From Anaeramoeba flamelloides (lineage: Eukaryota; Metamonada; Anaeramoebidae), in contig JANTQA010000015.1 in assembly GCA_027625915.1 (NCBI GenBank), positions 6,105,001 to 6,169,000 on the forward strand: 64,000 nt of DNA. The letters run 5' to 3'. Positions within the stretch are counted from its first letter, which is position 1. Each line of letters begins with the position of its first letter. Below the pieces are notes generated by a model. The model was not told the origin of the DNA. It ran no database searches and saw only the letters and a list, made by a program, of their open reading frames with translations. Positions 43,680 to 58,929 of this stretch are shown one piece after another. The position numbers and the translations under genes were made by a program.

Positions 43680-46237
43680 CTAAAACAAAGTAATAAATTA
43701 GAATTATATTTTAATCAAGGTGGTGGGATTTTTTAAAAATAAAATGAAATCTTTTCAATATCAAGAAAAATTTTTTTTTATAATTTGTGTTTCAACTTAT
43801 GAAATAGAGAAGTTAACCCAATATAAGCAATTAATTAATAAAATTATCTTTATTGAAATCCAAAATCCACATGTTTCCAATATTAAACTCAAAAAAGTAA
43901 CCTATTATATTTCTTAAAAAATAAGTTAATTCTTGAAAATGATGAAACACATTTTTTTTTTAATTTTAGAAAGTTTGTTTTATATATGATAAATTTTTTA
44001 TTTTGTGATTATTTCAAATAATTTATATTTCAATACAAATATCAGCTAATAAAAATAATTGAGGTATAGTCGCTTTAATAAATTATTATTTAATATAAGG
44101 ATAGTAAAATTTTTTCAATTAAATTTTGATCTATTAAGTAAGAATTTTTTATTCTTTAAGGGGGGTGGCTATATCATAAAACAGGATAAAAATTTGAGAC
44201 AGATGAGAGAAGAGTATTTTATTTTAGAGGTATTTGATCGTAGATTCTCTGAAAAAATTTTTTTAAAATTATTTGATATTTGTTTATTTAGTAATATTTA
44301 ACAATAAAAAAAAAGACAAAAGAATTGATAAAATTGGTCGATTTTTATTTTTTTTTATAATAAAGATTTTTTTTGGGGGGGAGATAATTTTAAATTCTTA
44401 GAATAATATTTATGGTTATTTTGTGATTTAAACTTTGATAAAATATAATTATATTCACTTCTCCAATTCCACCAAATGCAACTGTTTAAAACCCTAACCA
44501 GATGTGTTTTGGGATAATTATTAGTTTTTTTGGATTCCTTCTAGCTATTGACAAAACTATTCATCTTTTCTTTTGTGATTCTCTCAATTATAATGTTGTT
44601 GTTCTTTTCGAACAGAATATAAAGGTCCCCAAATTTCAACTGATAAAAAAAAATCTTTCTTATGTCTTTTTGTTGTTCTGAAAAAAAAAATTCAATAATG
44701 ATGAAAAAATATAAAAAGAAAAAAATAAATGCCACAATAGAATGTTGAGATAAAGATAAAGGATAAGTCATTCAACATCCGAAACATTATTTTAAGCAAT
44801 TCAACTCAGCATTCTGTGTGTGACAATTTTGTTGATACTTTTGAAAAAAAAATTCAAAAAATCTAATGGATGAAGTACTTTTAATAGTAAGGATCAATGA
44901 GTTACAACCAAAGTAAAAAATATAATTCTTTGATCCTCTTTCAAACTTGTAAAAAAGTGTAATATTTTCCTTTCCCATGGCTACTCCCTTAAGGTTTTAA
45001 AAAAGTTGTTTTCTCGTTTTCGAAAATGTTTAAAAAATTAAAAAGAATTTTCAATATTAAAAATTTTTATAAAAAATAATTTTGGTCTTATTCACAAGAA
45101 TCCTTATAACAATTCAAATCATATTTGGCAGAAAAAATATTGATTTTGAATTTTTAGGTAAAATTTCTAAAATTCCCAAATATCTTCAAGAAAATTTTAT
45201 TTTGAAAAACACATTTTATCAGAGAACAAAAACAAAATTTCAGCATAAAATTTTTAAATGACTTGAAAATTTTAATTATTAAAACTATCTTTCTTAAAAA
45301 AATAAATATTATTTTTCAAAAGATATAACAAATCATTTTTTTTGGTTAAACAAAAGAATTATCGTCATAAAAGAAAAAAAATCTCATTACTTTAATATTC
45401 CTTGAACAAAGGCTTGTTATTGTATAACCATAATCGAAATGGTAACAAACAGGTAAAAAACTTTTTTATAATATGAGAAATAAAATGAATTTAATAGTTT
45501 TCTTTTTCAGAAAAAATGGAAAGAAAAAATGGTAAAAAAAAATATTCTTTTTTGGGTTTCATAATCGATCAGAATTTTTTGATACTTGGCATATACAAAA
45601 TTTGTAAGTAGAGAATATTACCACCAATAACATATTTTAAAATTTTTAAATTGTTGTACTTGAAGTTTGATCCCTTAATCTTTCTGGTTATCCTTTTTAT
45701 ATTTTTATAAAAACTTGTTTTGTAAATTGTTGTTGTTGATCTCTTTGTCTTTGAATATTTCTTTCTGTGTTGGTATTTTTCAATGTAAAAGAACACCTTT
45801 CAACGAAAGTCTGATTTTAGAATTGAAAAAAAAGTAAATCAAGCGAAAACTTTACTCAAATAAATTCAAAAAACCAGTAAGATCTCTGACCATTTACAAA
45901 AATAATATCTGGATACACACCACTGAAAACAACTTTTGGTATTTATTCTCATTGCTGAGTTGTCTTAAAAATGGTAAAAACCTCAACGAAAACAAAAAAT
46001 ATAGGATTCACCATAAGCCAGAAAATAATCTAAAAAATAAAATGGAAAAACAAATTTGTTCTCAAAGCTTTTTACAAAAATAAAATCACGATAACAAACC
46101 GGTTCTGTATTTTTTAAAAACACACTTATTCGTGAGTGCGAGAATATAATCATAATATCTTTCAATTATTTATTTTATTTTTTTTTCTTTTGTTTTTTTA
46201 CTCGGATTTTATATTCTACAAAATTCTCAAAAACAAA

Positions 46238-46238
<1 letters not shown>

Positions 46239-46273
<35 letters not shown>
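46239..46273 (+). repeat. A35 run just upstream of VPS13
   Basis: An uninterrupted A35 tract ending 44 bp before the VPS13 start codon. It may affect nucleosome placement at the promoter; that is inference. Confidence 0.9.
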
Positions 46274-46275
<2 letters not shown>

Positions 46276-46317
46276 ATAGTTCAAAAACAAATCTTTCTTC
46301 TGGTAATTATTTAAAGA

Positions 46318-49300
46318 ATGGTTCTTGAGAGGTTTGTATCAAAATTATTAAACCAGTATTTGGGTGATTTCATTCACATTTCAAAGGAACAACTAAAGAT
46401 CGGCATCATTAAAGGATCATTTCAATTTTCAGATCTTAAGGTCAAAGAGGATTGTTTAGATTTCTTAGGCTTTCCCATTCGGGTCAAGGTCGGCTATGTA
46501 AGCCAATTAAAATTCCATGTTCCATGGAAGCACTTAAATTCAGAACCATCAACCTTAATAATTGACAAAATGTATCTGGTCGCGGTACCTAAGAAAATCG
46601 AAGAACTAAATGAGGATGAAAAACGAGAGAAGGTTTATAAAAAAAAATTAAAAAAACTCGAGGTAATTCAACCATTTCAATTGTCTTTTTACTTTGAACC
46701 AAATTTTGTTTCACTTTATTTGTTGAAACTAATAATAGTTTGGCTCTAGTCCATTTTTCGTTAAAATTGGAATTTCTGTCTCTTTTACTTTTTTTTTTTT
46801 GCAAATTAAAAATTAAAAATTCAAAAACTTGAATTACTTCACAAATGCTGAATTCAAAAACGACTTTTTAGAATTGGGAACAAACCACTGCGAAAAAAAA
46901 TAAAGAAACTCAAGAAAAAACAGGGTACACCCAACGAAAGGCCATCCAAGTGAATCGAAATTTGTCTATGGAAATCAAGGAGCTCTTATTTTTATATGAG
47001 GACTCCATAAAGGGCGTCCCCTTTCGGTTCGGTATTCGCGTTGAAAAAATTAGTATTGACGCAGCGAATGAACAATTTGAAAAGGCATTTATTAAGAGCG
47101 ATGCAAAAACCATGAACAAGGTTATCAAAATTACAAATTTTTCAATCTTTTGGGATCTTTATGTTCAACACTTTGATGAGAAGAGTACTTTTAAACAAAA
47201 CATTTCTATTTTGAAAAAAGAATTTGAAAAAAACCCCAAAAAAAGAAAGAATGAACAAGAAAATACAAAAACAATCACAAGTAAAAGCAAAACACAAAAG
47301 AAAAGTAAAAGTCAAACACAAAAGAAAAGTGAAAAGAAAAATGAAAAGAAAAGTGAAAAGGAAAATAAAAACTTTAATGTGAAAAAAAACATAAGCAAAA
47401 ACAAAAACAAAAACAAAAACAACAGCAAGAAAATCGACAAAAGCAAAAACTTAAACAAAAAAAGAAAAGAAAAAGATGAAATGAAAAAACATCAATATTT
47501 AATAAACCCTATTTCAACAATTTTCCAATTAAAAATTAATAATAATTCTTATGAATTTTTAACCAAGAACGGAATTCCAAAATTTGATGTAAAATTATTA
47601 TTGGGGAAAGTAAATTTCTTTTTAGAAAAAATACATTATTGCTTATTCCAAGAGATCACCGAAAAGTTTTCGTGGTACTGGAAAGCAGAAAAATATCGAA
47701 AATGTAAAATTCCCAAAATTAAACCTACTGCACATAAGAAATCACAAAAAAAATCCAAGCAAATAGCAATCGAGTGGTGGAAGTTTACATATCGAGCTGT
47801 CAAAATGAAGGCGCTGAAGGACAATAATAAGAAGATTGAAAAGAATCCGTTAATGCACTTCACAACCGAACGAAGACAAGAAAGGCGTAGGTATGTTGAT
47901 CTTTATAAAAAGCAACTAAGCGCAAAAAAGAGCAAAAAAAAGAAGATCTGGAAAAAGTCTGATGAAAAACTGATGTTGATGGTTTTAGATCATAAATTAA
48001 AATTTGAAATGATTGTTTTTTATAGATTTTTAGCGGAATTGGAATTTCAAAAAGATTTAGAATTGCTTAAAAAAAAAAAAATCCAGTTAAAATTGGAGAA
48101 AAGGAAAGAAAAGGAAAGAAGAAAGTTAGAAAGGAGAGAAAGGAAAATGCTTCGAAAGCAGAATAAAAAGAAACAAAAGAAATCGAAATTTTCAAAATTT
48201 CGGAGGCAAAATAAAAATGTTAATCAAAATTCACAAAATGAGCAAAATGTTGGCAATGAGCAGGACGGGGAACAAACAGATGGAATAGATAACAATGATA
48301 CTAATAATAGTGAGAGTAATGTTGGCAGTGATAGCGATATGACAACGTATTCAGATCAAAGCGACATCAGTGTTAACTCGGCAATGTCTGATATCTCCGA
48401 ATTGATAGATACTTCGATCGACGAAGGATCTGTTAACGAAAGTTCCAATTTGGAAATGGAATCCAAATTAACCGAATTTGATCAAATGTATCAATTGTTT
48501 GCAAATAACCAAAAGGTGTCTGATTTAGTATTGCCAAAGGACTTTGAGTATTCGGTAATTAATTTAAATTTAAAATCTTTAAATTTGCACCTAGCAGATA
48601 ACCCAAACATCCTCTTAAATCTTGAGAAATTAAAAAAAAATCCAAAAAAAAGATCCTTAATTAAAATCAATATTGGTGCTCTTAGCTCAAGAATTGGGTT
48701 TAGACAGGGCTCAAAAAGTTTAAAATTGCAATTAAGTACTTTGCAAGTTTTTGATCAATTGACTAAGAATACAATTTATAAATCAATTGTTATTCCTTTA
48801 GAACTCCGAAAAAATGGGCTTTTGAATAAAACAAAAAAAAAACAAAAGAATAAGTTGCCTTCTAAAATTGAAATGCCATTGTTTAGATTGAATTTTGAAA
48901 TAAACCCATTGGAGATAGATTATAAATATGATCTTAGAACGCAAATACAGCCAATTGAATTCATACTAAACCCAATTCTTATAATAAATATTTTTAATTT
49001 TTTTGAATTAAAAAAAAATGAAAATTTAAATTATAAATATCAAAAATCTGCTTTAAAAAAAATTATAAAATTAAATAACAATATCAAATCCAAAAATATA
49101 AATGATTTCAAATTTTTTAAAAAAAAAAAAATTAATTTATATGTGGACCTTCAAGCTCCTATAATAATAATACCAGAATCCATGATTAATAATAACGGAA
49201 TAATTTTCATATTAGACTTGGGTAATCTGAATATTTCTACAAAGAAAGAGTTATTAAAAAACACCAATAAAAATCAAATTAATTCTTCATCAAACATTAA

Positions 49301-50231
49301 CACCGTTTTAGATCATAATAATAATGAGAATGATCATGATAATAACAATAACAATAACAATAACAATATTGATGGTAACAGTAGTATTAAATTTTATGAT
49401 AAACCAATTACTGAGCTATTATCTGAAGAAGAAGAAGAAGAAGAAGAAGAGGTGGGTACTGGGTTGTTAAATCAAAATAATAATTTATATACCTCCAAAG
49501 AAGAATTTTATGAAGAATATGAATTTTATGATTATTTTTATGAAAATTATAATTTTAATTTAACTCAAATCAATTCGTTGTTATTTGATAATTTCAAAGA
49601 ATATGAAAATTATTTGAAAGCAATGGAAAAAAAAGAAGAACAAAAACAATTACCATATATTATCAAAAAATTTGATATCAATTTTTTATTAAAATATTCG
49701 CTTGAAACAAATAAAGATTTCCCAAAAATGTATTTAAAAGGTGACATCTCTTTAATGGCCTTTGAAATTAATCCACAAACTTATTTTAGATTGACAAAAT
49801 TAATTCAATTATTATTAATTGAAGATGAAGGAATAAATTATTTAAAAGCAAAAAATAAGAGAAAAAAAAAACAAAATAAAAATAAAAATTTAGAAAAATT
49901 AATCATTAAGGAAAATAATGAAAAAACATTTTCTTTAATCTTAGAAACAAAAATTTTTGAATTGAATTTCAAATTTAATAAAATTCAAATTTTGATTAAT
50001 AATTTAGAAAAAAAATTAACAAATAAACCCATATTATTATTTGAGTTTGAAAATTGTTATTTGAATTTGAAAAAAAGAATATATGATAAAAAAATTTCTT
50101 TTTTAATCGAAGAGTTAACAATTAAAGATTTATGGTCAAGCAATTTAGATAATGAATTGTTTAATAGAAATAATAATTTTCCAAATTTTTTGATTTCTAA
50201 AAGTGTAAATGATCATAATAATAATAATAAT

Positions 50232-50285
<54 letters not shown>

Positions 50286-53200
50286 TTAATAGACAATAAT
50301 AACAGCAATAATAAAGAATTAATAAAAATGACTGTCGATATTATTAATCCAATAAGCCCAGAGTTCTCTTATAAAAAAAAAATTATAAAAATTAATTGCA
50401 ATCAATTATTTTTTTATTTACAGTTGACCACAATCCAAATTTTAATAAATTTTATCAACAAATTTGAAAAAATCGAAAAAAAAAATTTTAAAAAGCATGC
50501 TTCCAATAACGAAATCATTTTAAATAATAATATTAATACCATGAAAAATGTAATTATTTATAATTATGATGTTTCTTTAGAATTGAATCAATTGGGAATT
50601 ACTTTATTAAATCAAAATTATTTATTAAATAAATTTTCAATGAAGAAATCCTTAATTAATGTTAATAAAAATAATTATGGTGAATTAAATATAATTGGTA
50701 AATTAAAAAGTTTTAAAATTATTGATTTAACTAAATTTGGTAAATTATATCCTGAAATTTTTATTTCCGACGGAGATCAAGTATTAGGTTTTCAATATAA
50801 AAAATTTTCAAAATACAATAATAATTATTATAAAATCATAGGAGAAAAGGAAGGGGAAAAGAAAGGGGAAAAGAAAGGGGAAAAGAAAGGGGAAAAGAAA
50901 GGGGAAAATAGACGAGAAAAGAAAGGGGAAAAAGAAGAAGAAAGAAAAAAAGAAAAGGAAGAAGAAAAAGAAGAAGAAAAGGAAACAAAAAAAAAGAAAG
51001 AAATAGACATTAAAAATGAGAATAAACATAAAATTCTCGAAACAAAAGCAAGTGAGAAGGAAATTGAAAATATAGAAAAATTAAAAATAAAAGTAGAAGA
51101 AGAAGAAGAAGTTGAGGAAATTAAAATTGATCATAAAAAAACACAAATAAACAAAAATGAGGGGAAGAATAATAAAGATAATAAGAGTCTAATTATAAAA
51201 AAAATAAAAGAAAAACATGAAGAAATACAAAATGAAGATAAATTAAAAGAAAAAAAACAAGAAGAAATCAAAAATGATAATCAAATTAAAGAAATTAAAA
51301 AGACAAAAGAAAATAATAATAATAAAATAGAAATTGAGGGTTTTTTAAAAATCCGAGGTAAAAATATTAGAATTATCTATTTGGAACGATGCTTAAACGA
51401 ATTGATGTATTTTTTTAAAAAAACGATGAAAAATAATAATATAAAAGAAAATCAAAACACTACTAGAGAGGGAAAGGAAGAAAGGGGTGAAGAAAAGAAA
51501 AGAAAAGGGAAAAGGAAAAGGAAAAGGAAAAGGGAAAAAATATATTTAATGGATATTGAATTTTTAAATACAAAAATTTTAATACCAAGGAATTCAAATT
51601 CAGCTGATTGTTTAATTTTAAAAAATAAAAAAATAGAAATAATTAACAAAATCCAATTAAAAAAATTAAATGAAAAATTAATAAATCAGAAAATTGAAAA
51701 AATTAATATTAATCTATTTGATCTTAATTTTTCAAGTAATTTGCCTGAATTTAATATATTTGAAAACCAATTAATTTTTGAAAAAAAAATATTAAAATTA
51801 AAAATCTCAAAAATACTCAATTTTAAAATATTAGATTTAAATAATTTACCCAATTATTTAACAAAGGCATCGTTTAGCCAATTAAGTTTAAGATTAAATC
51901 AAAAGCAATTAAATCTATTAAAGATGATTCCCAAAGAAAATAGAAGAGAACAACCCTTTTCGATATTATTTTTAGATCCTATAAAATTAAAAAAAACTAC
52001 TAGTAGTTTAATTAATAAAAAGCTAGTTAATATTTTGTTGTTAGAAATTAAAATAAAAATATTATTTTTAGAATTATTAAATTTACCAGAAAGGATCAAA
52101 AAAACTGAAAATATATCAATTATTACTTTTTGTTCTCATGAATTGAAAATCATTTTAAAATATGATTCGAAAAAAAATGTTGATATTGATTTAGATATTT
52201 TTACTTTTAATGTAAGAGATTCTAGATTAAACAATGATAATAATTTATTTTTACAATTTATTCAACCAATAAATTTAATTTCGAAAAAAAAAATAAAAAT
52301 CCAAAACAACAACAATAATAATGATGATGATGATGATGATGATGATGATAATAATAATAACAATAATAACAATAATAATAATAACAATAACAACAACAAC
52401 AGCAACAATAAGTGCAATGAAAAAAAAAAGAAAAATGAATTTAAATTACCAAAAATTAAAGAAAAAAATTCTCAAGTTTTTGTTAACTATTTAAAGGACA
52501 ATAATAATAATAAGCAAATTAGAGTAATTTTCACCTCAACTCGAATTATTTTGATCTGGGGGTTATTATTTGAAATAGAACGGTTTTTAAAACCAGATGT
52601 CTTAATTCCTAGACGGTTTGTAAAAAATCCACCTGTTAAAAAAATGACAATTAATTTCCAAGATACCGAATTTGTTTTCTTAGACGATTATCAAAATATA
52701 ATCGCTAATTCAATAATATGTAGAAATAATTTAGTATTATTAATTGAAGATCAAGTTTTTAAAACGCATTACGAATGTTGTTTAGATTCAATAGAACTGT
52801 TTAATACATGTTTATCCACGAGTAATATTCAAAGAAGACTTGGAAAAAATGAAATGACCTCAATATCTACGCCTTTCAATAGTTCTTTTACTGTTGATTT
52901 TATTCCAGTTAAAAATACTGTTATTGGGCAGACAAAAATAAACATTTTCATTGGCAAATTTTTAATTAAATTAACACCAAATGAATTAGTTTTATTTGAG
53001 CAAATATCAAATACTGCAAAAAACGATTTCAAAAAAAGAAAATTGCTCAAAAATGAATGGTTAATCAGAGAGTTTAAAACAAAAGAATATATGGAAATTA
53101 TTAAAAAATTTGAAAAAAGATACAATATCACTTATAAGGAGAATGGTGACTATAGTATTACGAAGAATGAAAACGATCCAAATAATTATAATAATAAAAA

Positions 53201-54039
53201 TATTATTCCAAAAATTAAAAAAAATTTATTATTACATTTGGAAGATAATGATTTTCTAAATAATGAAGAAATTAATGTAATTCTCAAAGACAAAGATTCA
53301 AATTTGAAAATTAAGAATAAAGAGGAAAAAATAGATCCAGAGATCAAAAAATTGAAAATTTATGAAAAATTTAGACTTGCATATATAAATAATTTGGAAC
53401 AAAACGAATTACAAAAAAAATTAAAGCAAAAAAAAAATGGCAAAATTAATATGAAAAGAAAAGAATTGAAAAATTACGAGTTTACAAACATATCTATTGA
53501 AAAAATTGAAATTTTATTAACTGAAAATAGAAGACAAACTGGAACTATAAACAGGCCCTTATTTAAATTAACGGTCCCGGGGTTAAATTTTGAAGGAGAA
53601 GATTTTTTTTCCTTGCTTTATCAATCATTTTTAATAAATCCTTCAATTTTAACAAGAATTAAAAGATATCATGATTTAAAACAAAAAAAGCCACTGACAC
53701 TTTTAACATCATTTAGAAAGGCAATACCGATTAAATTATTTTTAAATTTGACGAGTTCAATCTTTTTAGAGTATTTTAATTATAAGCATAATATTTGGGA
53801 ACCTGTTATTGAGCCATTAACTATTGAATTAAATGGATGCCATAACGAAAAAAACAATAGTTTTGATTTTAATATTAATTTTTTAAAAATTATTAATTTG
53901 AATATTACTGATATCCTACTCCAAACTATACAGTTTACCAAAGTCACTCTTTTAACTAATAAGAAAAAATATTTACAAAACAGAAAAAAAAATAATAATA
54001 TTATTAACAGTGGAAATAATAATTATTCTCATAATACTA

Positions 54040-54095
<56 letters not shown>

Positions 54096-55500
54096 CGTAA
54101 TAAGAATAATGATGATGATTATGACAGCAATATTAATTTAAATCGAGAATTAAAATCATTAAAAGTATTTAAATTTTTAATTATTAAATTAATTGAAAAT
54201 AATAAACAAAAAATTAGAAATAATTTGTTAATTAATATTAATTTGGATAAAGAAAAAAATTTAAAAAAATATAATAGTTTATTTTGGATCAAAAATATTT
54301 CAGGCGTCACTGTTGAATATAGATTGGATCAAAAAATTAAAAAAAGAAAGATTGTTTTAAATGGTGAATTTAAACCATTATTAATTTCTTCAAAGGTATT
54401 AAATTTTAATCAAAAGCAATTAAATGGTTATGAAATATTTTTTTATATCAAAGATCTAAATATCGAATTCCCAATGAGGATTGATAAAGAATTAATCCAT
54501 ATACAAACAGGTAAAATATTAAAAAAGGTGTATGGTTATTTTATTGAAATTGAAATTAGAAATTTAATTAATTGTTTAATTATTCGATCTCAAATAAATA
54601 TTATTAATAAATGTTCTACACCTTTATTTGTTTCTTTGATTAACAATGATGAGGGGAAAATTGGAGTTATCAATGAGGAAGATGAAGAAGAAGAAGAAGG
54701 TGTGGGTGTAGGTGAAAATAAAGATAAATATAAGGATGGGAATGGGAAAAAGAAAACACAAGATCGAAAAATTACAGAAATTGGGATTATTAAGCAAAAT
54801 GATGAAAATTCTTTACCAAATGGTTTAATTAATAACAATACTAAGCTATTGATTAGATTAAATTTACCGAATGTGAATGAATACGATTTTAATAATTTAA
54901 TTGATTTAAATAATTTAGCAAAGGAAACTAGAGAAATTAAAATAAAACGATTTGATTCTGAATTAAATTACTATTTAAATTTAAATATTGATAAATATAT
55001 TAATAGTAAAAAAAGTAAAATAAATTTTTGGAAATTAGAGTTATACTCACCTTTTAAATTCTATAATTTATTACCATTTTTGATTCATGTTAATTTTAAA
55101 ATGAAATATAAATTGTTTACCGATACCCAATACATCCCTGGCTTTGAATATCAATATATTTATGATTTATCCAAAAGGGTCATTAATAAATACCATACCA
55201 TTGAATTACAAATTAAGATTTTTAATAATAATAAACAATTAATCTATTTTACTAAAGATAATGGCAATATAATAAAAATTAATTTTGAAAAATTAAAGGG
55301 ATATAAGTCCAATTATCAACAATCAATTAAAGTATATGATTTATGTAATAATGAATTAAACTTAATATTTTTATTGAAAAAATCAAAATATAATCAAATA
55401 AAAATTTATTTATTTTGCTCATATTGGTTAGTCAATCAAACAAATTTAAATTTAAATTATGATTCGCCTTCAAAAAAAATAAGTAACATCAATAACAATG

Positions 55501-55557
<57 letters not shown>

Positions 55558-57962
55558 GGAATGAGAAGAAAATTAAAAATAAAAAATTATTATTATCAAA
55601 ATCAAAAAGTTTTTCAAGTGAAGATTTATCCTCATCTGCAAATGTATTAAATTCTTCGGATTATGAAAAGAATATAAAAAACATTCAAAATTTAGAATTA
55701 ATTAAAAATAATCTTCACCAAATACATCTTTATTCGAATTCCACATTACAAATAACATTTACAAATAAAAGCATTTATAAATCAAATCTTATCAAATTAA
55801 ATACTCTTAATAATAAACAAAAAATCGCTATTAAAACTAAAAATAAATCGGTGATTGAATTTTCTTCGAGTACTAAAAATTTATTTTTAAATAAAACCAA
55901 ATTAATCTTTTTTAAACCTACAATTATAGTCAGCAATGAAACCAAATTCGGTTTGTTAATATGCCAAAATTTTAATAATAAAAGGCTATTAAAAAGGTCA
56001 CAGCAATTAAATAGCCTCATCAAGCCATTTGGGGAAAAAAGTCTAAATTTTTGGTTAGACAAAACTGTCAAAAAAAGTTTAAGAATCAAGATAATTGAAA
56101 ACGGTGCGAATAAAAGGGTTTATAATTGGTCCTCTAGTTTTTATGTGGAAAAGATTGGCAACGAATTAATTAAAAGTTGGAGGGTTTCTGTAAATGATTT
56201 GAAAAAAAGCAATGATCAAGACCACCATAAATTTAAATATTATAATTTTTTAATATTAAATGTAAAAATAGTTTATAAAAATAATATTTATTACATATCT
56301 ATCAAAAAATTTAATAAGCAATTCCCACCATTTTTATTTGATAACCAAACAAACCAAACTTTCATTTTGCAGCAACTTGCCACAAAAACTCAAGAACTTT
56401 TAAATCCAAAGCAATCCCGGATTTACTGCTGGGAAGAGCCAACAATAAAAACAAGAGAATTAAAGATAGCAATCAAGGGCACCAAAACCAGTCACACAAT
56501 ACCATTAGATAAACTGGAAAATATCTCAAAAATTGCATTTTCTTTAAAAAACAAAAAAATTAAAATTGTACCGGAAATTATGAGAATTGGTATCACCAAG
56601 GTAATCACACTAAGAAATACCCAAAAGCCAAAAAGCCAGTGTGTTTTAATTCAACAATTCTTAACTAGTTTGCCCAAGTTCCATAATTTGATAAACATAA
56701 ATTTGTCAATCCCAAGTTTTGGTGTTTCGATAATAAATAGTAAACCCCAAGAGATATTATATTTGATGATCAATGACCTCAAGGTGAATTCTAAATTTAC
56801 TACTCATGATTTTAAATTAAATTTCTTATTGAACTCCGTTCGAATAGATTCACAGGATTATAATAATAACAGATTGCCAATAATATTTTATCCAATGTCT
56901 AATTCTAAATTTTTTTATTTGTCGGTTTTTAAATCGCATCAAAATAAAAATATTAATTATTTTAAATCCATTAATTTAAATATCAAGCCCTTTGTTTTTA
57001 AATTGGATAAATTTAGTTTATTCAATGTTATTAATTTCTATACGTCGTCAAAAATAAACCCATTAATTTTAAATAATAAGCCCGATCGCAGTGGCCATCA
57101 TAATTATATCAGCAATAATTATTATAATAAGAATTTAATTAAGCGCTTATTATCAAAAAATACTATTATATTCAACGATGATGAACAAAGCAGGGGTATT
57201 GGTGATGATAGCAATGATATTATTAATATTAAAAGCCGTGTCAGTGGCAGTGGCAAGCAAGATAAAATATTGTATATCGAATCATTAACAATTGATCGCT
57301 TTGCATTTGATTTAACTATTAGAACAAGAAATTCAAAATCCAAATTAGTTAGATGGGTTGGTATCCCCTTAATAGATATCGAAGACAACTTTGATATAAG
57401 CCCCTTTGCGATTAAATACCTCTCCACGGATAATTTTATTTTGAAAAATAAACTATCAAATCATTATGTCACACAATTGAAAAGAGGCTCATACAAAACA
57501 GTCTCGAGCACGATTGTTAAAGTTTTTAATACCACAAGCCTGATGAAAAATATCAATGAAAAGCTCTTTGTAAATTCAGACCAAATAGTGATCAATAGAG
57601 TCAGATATCCGAGATTCTTCCCGAAGGACAAATCGCTCCAATTATATAATCGGCAATTGTCAATTGGCCAATATTTACTCACGCAATTAAACCAGAAAAA
57701 CCAATTTTGCTCCTTCTTTTGCACTGTTTCCAAAAATACTTCAATCGCTATCACTAAAAAATGGTTCTTCCAGATAAAATTTAATCAAAACTATTTAAAG
57801 CCCGTTCTCTTGAATAAAATCTTAAAAAAAAGAATCACCTCTTTCAAGCCTTTAGAAAATTCTATCGTAATACATTGGAAGAAAAAAAATTTGAAATTTT
57901 TTTGTAAAAATAAGAAGCAAATCGTTTCAATTCTATTACATTTATCACCAAATAATGATTAA
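46318..57962 (+). CDS. VPS13: VPS13-family bridge-like lipid transfer protein
   Basis: VPS13 proteins form long hydrophobic grooves that move phospholipids between organelles at membrane contacts. Two exons, 46318-46662 and 46872-57962, give about 3811 residues. The chorein N-terminus is unmistakable: LNQYLGDF, then L.IGI.KG...F.DLK.KE, then KVKVGYV..LKF..PWK, then MYLVAVP. Exon 2 resumes with a long helix and V...L...I..L.F.YED....PF.FGI, as in VPS13. Repeating groove modules follow. A VAB/SHR-BD-like region lies at about residues 2580-3310 and the C-terminal PRFF..D..L..YN...S.GQYLL at about 3690-3720. Low-complexity inserts are many: a lysine-rich stretch near 200-290, polyAsn runs, GEKK tandem repeats (50853-50907) and polyAsp/polyAsn near 52320. 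The start ATG gives the conserved MVLE. Stop is TAA. There is no ubiquitin-binding or PH domain I can be sure of. Confidence 0.93.
46663..46871 (+). other. Intron 1 of VPS13
   Basis: 209 nt, donor CGAG|GTAATT, acceptor CTTTTTAG|AATTGG, phase 0 after Glu115. The unspliced reading ends at a TAG 87 bp later. Splicing joins the chorein domain to the conserved following helix, where the upstream part of exon 2 adds 26 codons before position 46950. Confidence 0.85.
50853..50907 (+). repeat. 12-bp tandem repeat inside VPS13 (GEKK units)
   Basis: The unit GGGGAAAAGAAA is repeated four to five times in frame and encodes Gly-Glu-Lys-Lys. It then continues as a Lys/Glu-rich low-complexity insert to about 51340. 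Confidence 0.9.
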
Positions 57963-58929
57963 TTTTGGTTTTTTTTTTTTTTTATTCTTTTTTCGCGATC
58001 AAATTTAAATTTGATTAGATTTTTTATGTTTTTCATTTATTTCAATATTTTTGTTTTTTTTTTATTTTTTTTTTTTTTTTGGAATTGTTTTTAATAAATT
58101 TTTTACTTTTTCAATTAATTTCTTGGATCTATTTTGGAATTTTTTTTCGTCAAATATTTGACCATTTTTAGATAATTTAAACTTTTTGTACTTAAATATA
58201 GAAAAATTATCAAAATAATAACGATGATATATTTGCTTCTGGTTAATGATCTGTGGTCTTATTAGGTAATCAATTGGAAATTATTTGATTTCCAATTTTG
58301 AAATTTGTATTTTCAAAACTGTTATTTAAATTCAAAATCATTAATTCTATCTGATCAATGAGTTATTATTTTATAGTTGCAATATAAACTAACAGTTAGA
58401 AATCCTGGTTTACTACAAGAGAGCTTTTGTGAAATAAAAATCTGATAATGAAAGGGGAATTCGATATCTTGAGAGATAATTAAAGTATTTAAGGAAAAAT
58501 AATTTTTCTCACCTTTAATAAATAATTTTCTTGTAAGGCACATAATGAATTATCTGAAAGTGTTTTGATAATAAAATATTGTTGGCAATGTTGGCTGGCT
58601 CTATAATGTTATTGGAAGTAGTTTTGTTGGGCTATTATTGAAAATTCTTTGCATAAAAATATTTTCGATTTTTGGATTAGAATCTTTTTTACTTTTTCAA
58701 AATTACAATTTTTGATTTTTCAAATTTTTGTTTTATTTTTTCTAATTTCGAAAAAAATTAGTTTTTGTTTTTCTTTAATTCTTTTTATTTCATCTTTTTC
58801 TTTTTTCTTTTTTTTTTTGTACTTTCTTTTCTTTTGTTTTTTAAGAAAAATTTTTTTGATATTACAGAAAGTTGAAAAATAAATATATCTTTGTTAATAT
58901 CAATAAATCATAAGAAATTGGGACTATGT

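Larger units (their letters stand above)
37368..46317. other. Nine-kilobase gene-free stretch
   Basis: No gene is supported. It begins with the probable 3' UTR of the SelW-like gene and a T29 run (37732-37760). It then holds an old repeat copy (38330-38640), a coding-like repeat relic (41040-41390), a TTAA-type foldback (43123-43679), an open but unrecognised stretch near 44059-44300, and an A35 run (46239-46273) 44 bp before VPS13. The rest is AT-rich sequence without a pattern I can name. Confidence 0.65.

Noticed and set aside
44059-44301. 80-codon + strand open frame with GGGYIIKQDKNLRQMREEYF
   Set aside because: Part of it looks coding, but no start context, splice partner or family could be established.
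50808-51649. - strand open frames inside VPS13
   Set aside because: Shadows of the Lys/Glu repeats on the coding strand.
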